A DNA stretch of 10,016 nucleotides, from assembly GCA_012514915.1 (NCBI GenBank), contig JAAYZJ010000099.1, forward strand, positions 1 through 10,016, in the 5' to 3' direction. This DNA is from Lentisphaerota bacterium (GTDB lineage Bacteria; Verrucomicrobiota; Kiritimatiellia; RFP12; JAAYLN01). A program made the translations under genes and the position numbers. Numbering within the stretch: the first letter of the stretch is position 1; every line of letters starts with the position of its first letter. The notes beneath the pieces were generated by a model, which was not told the DNA's origin, searched no databases, and saw nothing but the letters and a program-made list of their open reading frames with translations. Positions 5,914 through 10,016 of the stretch are shown here, piece after piece.

Positions 5914-7839
5914 TCAATGCTCGAAATAGGTGTACCCGCGCAGGCCCGATTCATAGGCCGCGAGAATCACACGCCGCTCGGCGGCGGTGATCCGCTTCTG
6001 CTTGACGGCCTCCTCGGCCAGCGAGCGGAACTGCTCCATGAGACGGGCGGGACTGTATTCGACGTAGGAGAGGACATCGGCGACCGAGTCGCCATCGACC
6101 TCCTCGAGGTACTCGATCTCGCCGTCCTCGTCGACGCGGATGCTGACGATATTGGTGTCGCCGAACAAATTGTGCAGATCGCCCAGCGTCTCCTGGTAGG
6201 CACCCACGAGGAAGGCGCCCAGCACATACGCGTCGCCCCGCTTGAACTCATGGACGGGCAGCGTCGGGCTGACATCGTGCAGGTCGATGAACTGGTCGAT
6301 CTTGCCATCGCAGTCGCACGTGATGTCGGAGAGATACGCCAGGCGCTGCGGACGCTCGTTGAGGCGGTGGATCGGCATGATCGGAAAGAGCTGATCGATC
6401 GCCCAGGCGTCGGGCAGCGATTGGAATACGCTGAAATTGCAGTAGTAGACGTCGGCCATGATCGCCGGCAGATCCTTCAGTTCCTCGGGGATCACCTTGA
6501 GCGTACGGGTTTCGACGGCGATGCGGGTTAGGATGTACCAGAAAATCTGGTCGCCGAGGCCGCGCTGGCGCAGGGTGATCTGCCCGTGCGAGAAGGCGGA
6601 ATAGATCTCCTCGCGGTAGAAGATGGCGTCGTTGAAATACTCCTGCAGGTTCTTGGACCGCAGTGTCTTGGCCACCTCGAGCAGGTTGGCGAGGGGCGCG
6701 GGAAGCGTCTCGGGGAGGTTTGTCGGCAGGGAGTTGACCTCGAAGCGGGCCGTGTCGAGCACGTTCATCAGCAGCACGGAATAGTAGCCGATCAGCGCCC
6801 GGCCCGATTCGCTGATGATCAGCGGATGCGGGATGCCGGCGTCGGTGCAGGGCTGCATGATCCCCTCGACGACGTCGGCGCAGTATTCGGCGATCTGGTA
6901 GTTGGCGCTGCTGGCGAAATTCGTCCGCGAGCCGTCGTAGTCGATGGCGAGGCCGCCGCCGATGTCGAGGATCCCCATCGCGGCCCCCTCCTGCACGAGG
7001 CCGATGTAAACCCGGGCGGCCTCGGCAATGCCGGCGCGGATGTCGCGGATGTTGGGGATCTGCGAGCCGAGATGGTAGTGCAGCATCTCGAGCGAATCGA
7101 GCAGCCGGGCCTCCCGCAGTTCGTCGACCACATCGATGACCTGCTGCGGTGTGAGCCCGAAGACGCTGCGCTCGCCCCCCGACTCGGTCCACTTGCCCCC
7201 GGCGTGGGAAGACAGCTTGACCCGGACACCGAGTCGCGGACGGATCTTCAGCGCCTTGACCCGTTCGCGGATCAGAGCGAGCTCGTCGGGGGTCTCGATG
7301 ACCAGGATCGTTTGCAGCCCCATCTTGAGCGACGACAGGGCCAGATCGATGAACTCGGCGTCCTTGTAGCCGTTGCAGACGAGGAACGCCTGGGTGTCGC
7401 GCAGGCTGGCCAGGGCGATCATCAATTCGGCCTTGCTGCCGGCCTCGAGCCCGTGGTGGTAGCGGGCACCGAAGGTGACGACATCGTGTACGGCCTGCTG
7501 CTGCTGGTTGACCTTGATCGGATAGACACCGCGGTAGGTGTTCTTGTAGCCGTATTCCGCGATGGTGTTCAGGAAAGTCTCGTTAAGCAGCGCGATGCGC
7601 GAACCGAGCAAATCGCTGAAGCGCAGCAGGAGCGGCAGTCCCATGCCTCGCTCGCCCACGCCCTGGATGATGTCCGAGAGCTTGACTTCAACCTCGCCCG
7701 CCTTGTTGCTCAGCTTGACCGTGACATATCCGTCGGGCGAGACGCCGAAGTAGCCATTGGCCCATGCGTCGATGCAGTAGAGCTCGGCGCTCTTGCGGCT
7801 GTTCCAGGTGTTGAGCGCCTCGTGCAGTCTGCTCGTCAT
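5914..7839 (-). CDS. speA: biosynthetic arginine decarboxylase (SpeA)
   Basis: PLP-dependent fold-III decarboxylase making agmatine from arginine, the entry to putrescine and spermidine synthesis. With the start at 7839 the protein has 641 residues (E. coli 658). The N-terminal barrel carries the PLP lysine K109 in GVYPIKVNQQ, then HYHLGSQIPN (254-263), GGGLAIDYDG (294-303) and SESGRA. The C-terminal beta domain has SDITCDCDGKID and GAYQETLGDLHNLFGD, both typical of SpeA. An in-frame ATG at 7848 lies 9 bases upstream; I prefer 7839 because the only purine-rich site (TGGA) directly abuts 7848. The gene starts 23 bases after the lptE stop, and hisF follows 27 bases after its own stop, so all are probably in one transcript. 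No agmatinase or agmatine deiminase gene is in the window. Confidence 0.96.
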   Translation of the reverse strand: MTSRLHEALNTWNSRKSAELYCIDAWANGYFGVSPDGYVTVKLSNKAGEVEVKLSDIIQGVGERGMGLPLLLRFSDLLGSRIALLNETFLNTIAEYGYKNTYRGVYPIKVNQQQQAVHDVVTFGARYHHGLEAGSKAELMIALASLRDTQAFLVCNGYKDAEFIDLALSSLKMGLQTILVIETPDELALIRERVKALKIRPRLGVRVKLSSHAGGKWTESGGERSVFGLTPQQVIDVVDELREARLLDSLEMLHYHLGSQIPNIRDIRAGIAEAARVYIGLVQEGAAMGILDIGGGLAIDYDGSRTNFASSANYQIAEYCADVVEGIMQPCTDAGIPHPLIISESGRALIGYYSVLLMNVLDTARFEVNSLPTNLPETLPAPLANLLEVAKTLRSKNLQEYFNDAIFYREEIYSAFSHGQITLRQRGLGDQIFWYILTRIAVETRTLKVIPEELKDLPAIMADVYYCNFSVFQSLPDAWAIDQLFPIMPIHRLNERPQRLAYLSDITCDCDGKIDQFIDLHDVSPTLPVHEFKRGDAYVLGAFLVGAYQETLGDLHNLFGDTNIVSIRVDEDGEIEYLEEVDGDSVADVLSYVEYSPARLMEQFRSLAEEAVKQKRITAAERRVILAAYESGLRGYTYFEH

Positions 7840-7862
7840 AGCGTGCATTCCAGGTGGTCGCG

Positions 7863-8384
7863 CTACCAGGCGCTGACCACCGCGTTGACAATCTCGTGGG
7901 CAGCCTGCCTGGCCGCCTCGGGCAGGGCGGCGCGGCGCGCCGTCGTCAGGTCGCCGGCGGCGCGGAGCGTCGCATCGCCGACGACGGTCTGCGCGACGAT
8001 CGCCTTGCCCGTCGCCGCCTCGACGGCCTCGATGCGGGCCCGGACGACGACCCGGTATTCGGCGACGGTCTTGGGGCGGTTCTGGTCGTAGCGCATGGGG
8101 TCGAGGCGGTAGCTGAGCAGGGTGCCGCGCAGGCGGATCGCCGCCGTTTCCGCGCTTTGCAGACGGAGTTGTCCCTCGCGCTGGATTTCCTGCCGGATGG
8201 CGCGCTGCAGTTCGTTTTCGAGGTTCGGCTCACCGCTCTCGTTGGCGAAGGGTTCCACCATGATCGTGCGCAGATGGCGCGGTAGGGTCGTGCCGACCTG
8301 GTAGTTCACGCAGCCCGCGAGGGCGATCATCGGCACACAGAGGCGGCATGCCCGCCGCCAGGCGTTCAATGAGGGGGTGTTCAT
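7863..8384 (-). CDS. lptE: LptE-family LPS assembly lipoprotein
   Basis: A 173-residue outer-membrane lipoprotein likely to plug and assist LptD in placing LPS at the cell surface. The signal peptide has a basic N-region (RRACR) and ends in a perfect lipobox LAGC with the acylated Cys at 25; Val at +2 suits outer-membrane sorting. The mature part follows the LptE pattern: VGTTLPRHLRTIMVEPFANE, then ENELQRAIRQEIQ (helix), RLRGTLLSYRLDP (strand) and AEYRVVVRARIEAVEA (strand). Its start overlaps the stop of the BamD-like gene as ATGA and has AGAGGAAG just upstream, so it is both coupled and well initiated. LptE is poorly conserved between phyla, so the name rests on overall pattern and lipobox. 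An unrelated small lipoprotein of the same fold remains possible. Confidence 0.82.
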   Translation of the reverse strand: MNTPSLNAWRRACRLCVPMIALAGCVNYQVGTTLPRHLRTIMVEPFANESGEPNLENELQRAIRQEIQREGQLRLQSAETAAIRLRGTLLSYRLDPMRYDQNRPKTVAEYRVVVRARIEAVEAATGKAIVAQTVVGDATLRAAGDLTTARRAALPEAARQAAHEIVNAVVSAW

Positions 8385-9475
8385 TCTCCGCTTCCTCTCG
8401 GTTCGGTGGGCGCTCCCGCCGCGGCGCCGGTCAACACGTCGATGCGTTGACGGGCAAGCCGGGCCTGCGGGGCATCGGGAAAACGCCTGATAAAATCTCG
8501 GTAGGCGGCAACGGCGGTTTCGGGGTTGAACCGGCGGTTGTCGTAGAAGGCGGCCATGTCGAAGTGCCGTCCGTAGCGGCGCGCCGCCAGTTCCTCCCGT
8601 TCGCGTGCGAGGGCCTCGCGGTCGGCGTGCGCCGGATAATCACGCAACGTGGCGTTCAGGGCCGCCAGCGCGCGGACATGGATGGAGTCGTCCTCGGCAT
8701 AGCGTTGCGACAGCAGGTAGAGAATGTGGGCGCCCTCGGCCGCCGCCCTCTGGGCCTCGTCGCTGCCGGGGAACCGGGCGGTGACGCGCTCGAAGGTCGC
8801 CAGCGCCTCGAACCAGTCGCGGTCCCGTCGCAGCAGGTCACCAGCCGCGAGCAGCGCGGCGGCCGACCCGGACCACTGCGGCGCGTAGTCGGCGATCAGG
8901 AGGAACATGTCGCGCGCCCGCGCTTCATGGCCCCGTTCCAGCGTCTGTCGGGCCAGCCCCGACATTCGCTCGAGCATGGTGGCCAGCGCGACCTGGTCGG
9001 GATAGAAGTGAATCAGGTAGCGGTAGTCGTCGAAGGCCCGTTTCAGCCGGCCGCGTTCGGCATGCACCTCGGCCAGTCGCTGCTGCGCAGCAGCGGCCTC
9101 GGGCGCGTACGGCCAGCGCCGCACCAAGGCATCGCAGGCCTTCGCCGCCGCGCGCCGCTCCTTCTGGTGTTCCAGCCGTCTGACCAGCTCCCACTGCCGC
9201 GCGGCCGTGGGCTCGGCTGCCCGGCCGAAGAATAGGCCCGGGGTTTTGCGTTCGAGGGTCTGGGTGGCCGCCAGCGGCGACACAATCAATTCCTCGGCCG
9301 GCGGCTGGAAGGCCGCCTGCCGCGGGGGCGGCGCGCCATGCGCGGCAGAGGCAACGGCAAGGCCGCCGCTCGACGCCAGCAGGATGGCAACCAGCCAGGC
9401 CCGCGCGCCACAGCGCCCGGGTGGCCGGGCCTGGACGACGGTGTCGGGTCGAATACGCTTGATTCGCATAAACAT
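8381..9475 (-). CDS. exported TPR-repeat protein, BamD/YfiO-like
   Basis: A 364-residue envelope protein with a basic N-terminus, a hydrophobic signal stretch at about residues 27-44, and a likely signal peptidase I site near AHG-A (45-48). There is no lipobox Cys after the hydrophobic stretch, unlike classical BamD. The mature part is helical with tetratricopeptide-type repeats; recognisable units are ACDALVRRWPYAPEA, AFDDYRYLIHFYPDQ, ALATFERVTARFPGSDEAQ and AVAAYRDFIRRFPDAPQAR. The last is very close to YfiO/BamD repeats. A role in beta-barrel assembly is inferred from this and from the coupled lptE downstream (ATGA overlap). A general periplasmic TPR scaffold such as a CpoB-type protein is an alternative. 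The frame is open to 9727, but that would run antisense into serA. ATG 9475 or 9469 (two codons later) fits the signal peptide; the ribosome site is weak at both. Confidence 0.82.
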   Translation of the reverse strand: MFMRIKRIRPDTVVQARPPGRCGARAWLVAILLASSGGLAVASAAHGAPPPRQAAFQPPAEELIVSPLAATQTLERKTPGLFFGRAAEPTAARQWELVRRLEHQKERRAAAKACDALVRRWPYAPEAAAAQQRLAEVHAERGRLKRAFDDYRYLIHFYPDQVALATMLERMSGLARQTLERGHEARARDMFLLIADYAPQWSGSAAALLAAGDLLRRDRDWFEALATFERVTARFPGSDEAQRAAAEGAHILYLLSQRYAEDDSIHVRALAALNATLRDYPAHADREALAREREELAARRYGRHFDMAAFYDNRRFNPETAVAAYRDFIRRFPDAPQARLARQRIDVLTGAAAGAPTEPRGSGE

Positions 9476-9604
9476 GCCGCTTAAAATGAAAAACCTATTC
9501 CGCCGTTTTACCGTCGCGGGTGGCCCTCCGTGGTTCCGTGCCAGAGCCAGACCGCGAGTCCGACGTGAAGGTAAGAGTAGCACATGAATGGGGCGTATAG
9601 AAGC
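9476..9604. other. divergent intergenic region between the BamD-like gene and serA
   Basis: These 129 bases must hold the control signals for both outward-reading units. The part nearest the BamD-like gene is AT-rich (about 9479-9501). I found no pair of hexamers at proper spacing on either strand, and no clear operator palindrome. A 32-codon minus-strand reading frame (9508-9607) crosses the region and overlaps the serA start codon; it is discussed among the findings. Confidence 0.5.
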
Positions 9605-10016
9605 ATGAAAAAGATTCTCATTCCCACCAAACTCGACGCCATCGCCGCGCAGACGCTCGAGGCGACCGGACGGTACGTTGTCGTGCAGGACGCCACGGGC
9701 ACAGTCGACCAGCTGGCGGCGGCGCATCCCGACGCCTACGCGTTAATCGTCCGCAGCGAACCCGTCACGGCGGCCGTGATCGACAGCCTGCCGCAGCTCA
9801 AGGTCGTCGTCAGGGCCGGCGCCGGCACCGACACGATCGACACCAAGTATGCCCGCAAGCGCGGCGTCGATGTCATGAACACACCCGGTGCGAACGCCAA
9901 TGCCGTGGCCGAGGAGGTCGTCGCGCTGATCCTGGCCGACATGCGGCACGTGATCGCGGCCGACGCGTCGACCCGCGCCGGCGGCTGGGAGAAGAAGGCG
10001 TTCATGGGGGCGGAAC
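9605..10016 (+). CDS. serA: D-3-phosphoglycerate dehydrogenase (SerA-type), 3' part cut by window edge
   Basis: First committed enzyme of serine synthesis, oxidising 3-phosphoglycerate with NAD. The 137 codons visible cover most of the N-terminal part of the catalytic (substrate-binding) domain of the D-isomer-specific 2-hydroxyacid dehydrogenase family: MKKILIPTKL strand, LIVRSEPVTAAVID (47-60), LKVVVRAGAGTDTID (65-79), then MNTPGANANAVAEEVVALIL (91-110), and GGWEKKAFMGAE at the cut edge, just before the expected GKTLG entry to the NAD-binding domain. The order and spacing are those of phosphoglycerate dehydrogenases rather than lactate or glycerate enzymes, but the nucleotide domain and any ACT domain lie outside the window. 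The start is the only ATG fitting the N-terminal strand; its ribosome site (AGAAG) is poor. Confidence 0.92.
   Translation, partial: MKKILIPTKLDAIAAQTLEATGRYVVVQDATGTVDQLAAAHPDAYALIVRSEPVTAAVIDSLPQLKVVVRAGAGTDTIDTKYARKRGVDVMNTPGANANAVAEEVVALILADMRHVIAADASTRAGGWEKKAFMGAE

Noticed and set aside
6586..8091. Long 501-codon plus-strand open frame opposite speA and lptE
   Set aside because: It is the mirror of two clearly identified genes, has odd composition rich in Asp, Arg and Gly with no motifs, and arises from the high third-position GC of the true genes.
9530..9549. TGGCAC on the minus strand upstream of the BamD-like gene, considered as a sigma54 -24 element
   Set aside because: The -12 element is absent: CACGGA stands at the position where TTGCA or TTGCT is needed.
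9476..9727. N-terminal extension of the BamD-like gene up to 9727
   Set aside because: It would run antisense through the serA start and place 84 charged residues before the signal peptide.

Overview
The window is about two-thirds GC and densely packed with chromosomal genes of a Gram-negative bacterium. An LptE-family lipoprotein and a BamD-like TPR protein imply an LPS-bearing outer membrane, and IspD implies the MEP isoprenoid route. The phylum cannot be fixed from sequence alone. The gene mix and the unusual HisF would fit the Planctomycetota-Verrucomicrobiota-Kiritimatiellota/Lentisphaerota group or a deep proteobacterial lineage, but this is a guess. There is no intact mobile element, phage gene, CRISPR array, tRNA or rRNA.

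Layout: (1) 1-1354, minus strand: ispD followed by a metallophosphoesterase that runs off the left edge. (2) 1355-1690: a divergent intergenic region with a plausible sigma70-type promoter on each strand. Between and overlapping them is a short, frameshifted helix-turn-helix coding remnant, most like the N-terminus of a transposase. (3) 1691-5046, plus strand: four overlapping genes, namely an exported protein of unknown function, a PTR1-like pteridine reductase, folB (dihydroneopterin aldolase) and folE (GTP cyclohydrolase I). (4) 5116-9475, minus strand, convergent with the previous block: a BamD-like TPR protein, lptE, speA (arginine decarboxylase) and hisF, in transcription order. (5) 9605-10016, plus strand and divergent from block 4: the N-terminal third or so of a phosphoglycerate dehydrogenase (serA), cut by the right edge.

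Function: block 3 is a reduced-pterin/folate unit. FolE makes 7,8-dihydroneopterin triphosphate, FolB acts on dihydroneopterin, and the PTR1-like enzyme probably supplies the NADPH reduction normally done by FolA or FolM. Block 4 joins outer-membrane assembly (BamD-like, LptE) with polyamine and histidine synthesis. The most unusual points are the HisF, whose alignment to Thermotoga HisF shows loss of one ammonia-gate salt-bridge pair and changes in the catalytic loop, and the unknown exported protein translationally coupled to the pteridine reductase. Most of the window is ordinary housekeeping, and I did not find a clear new defence or mobile system.
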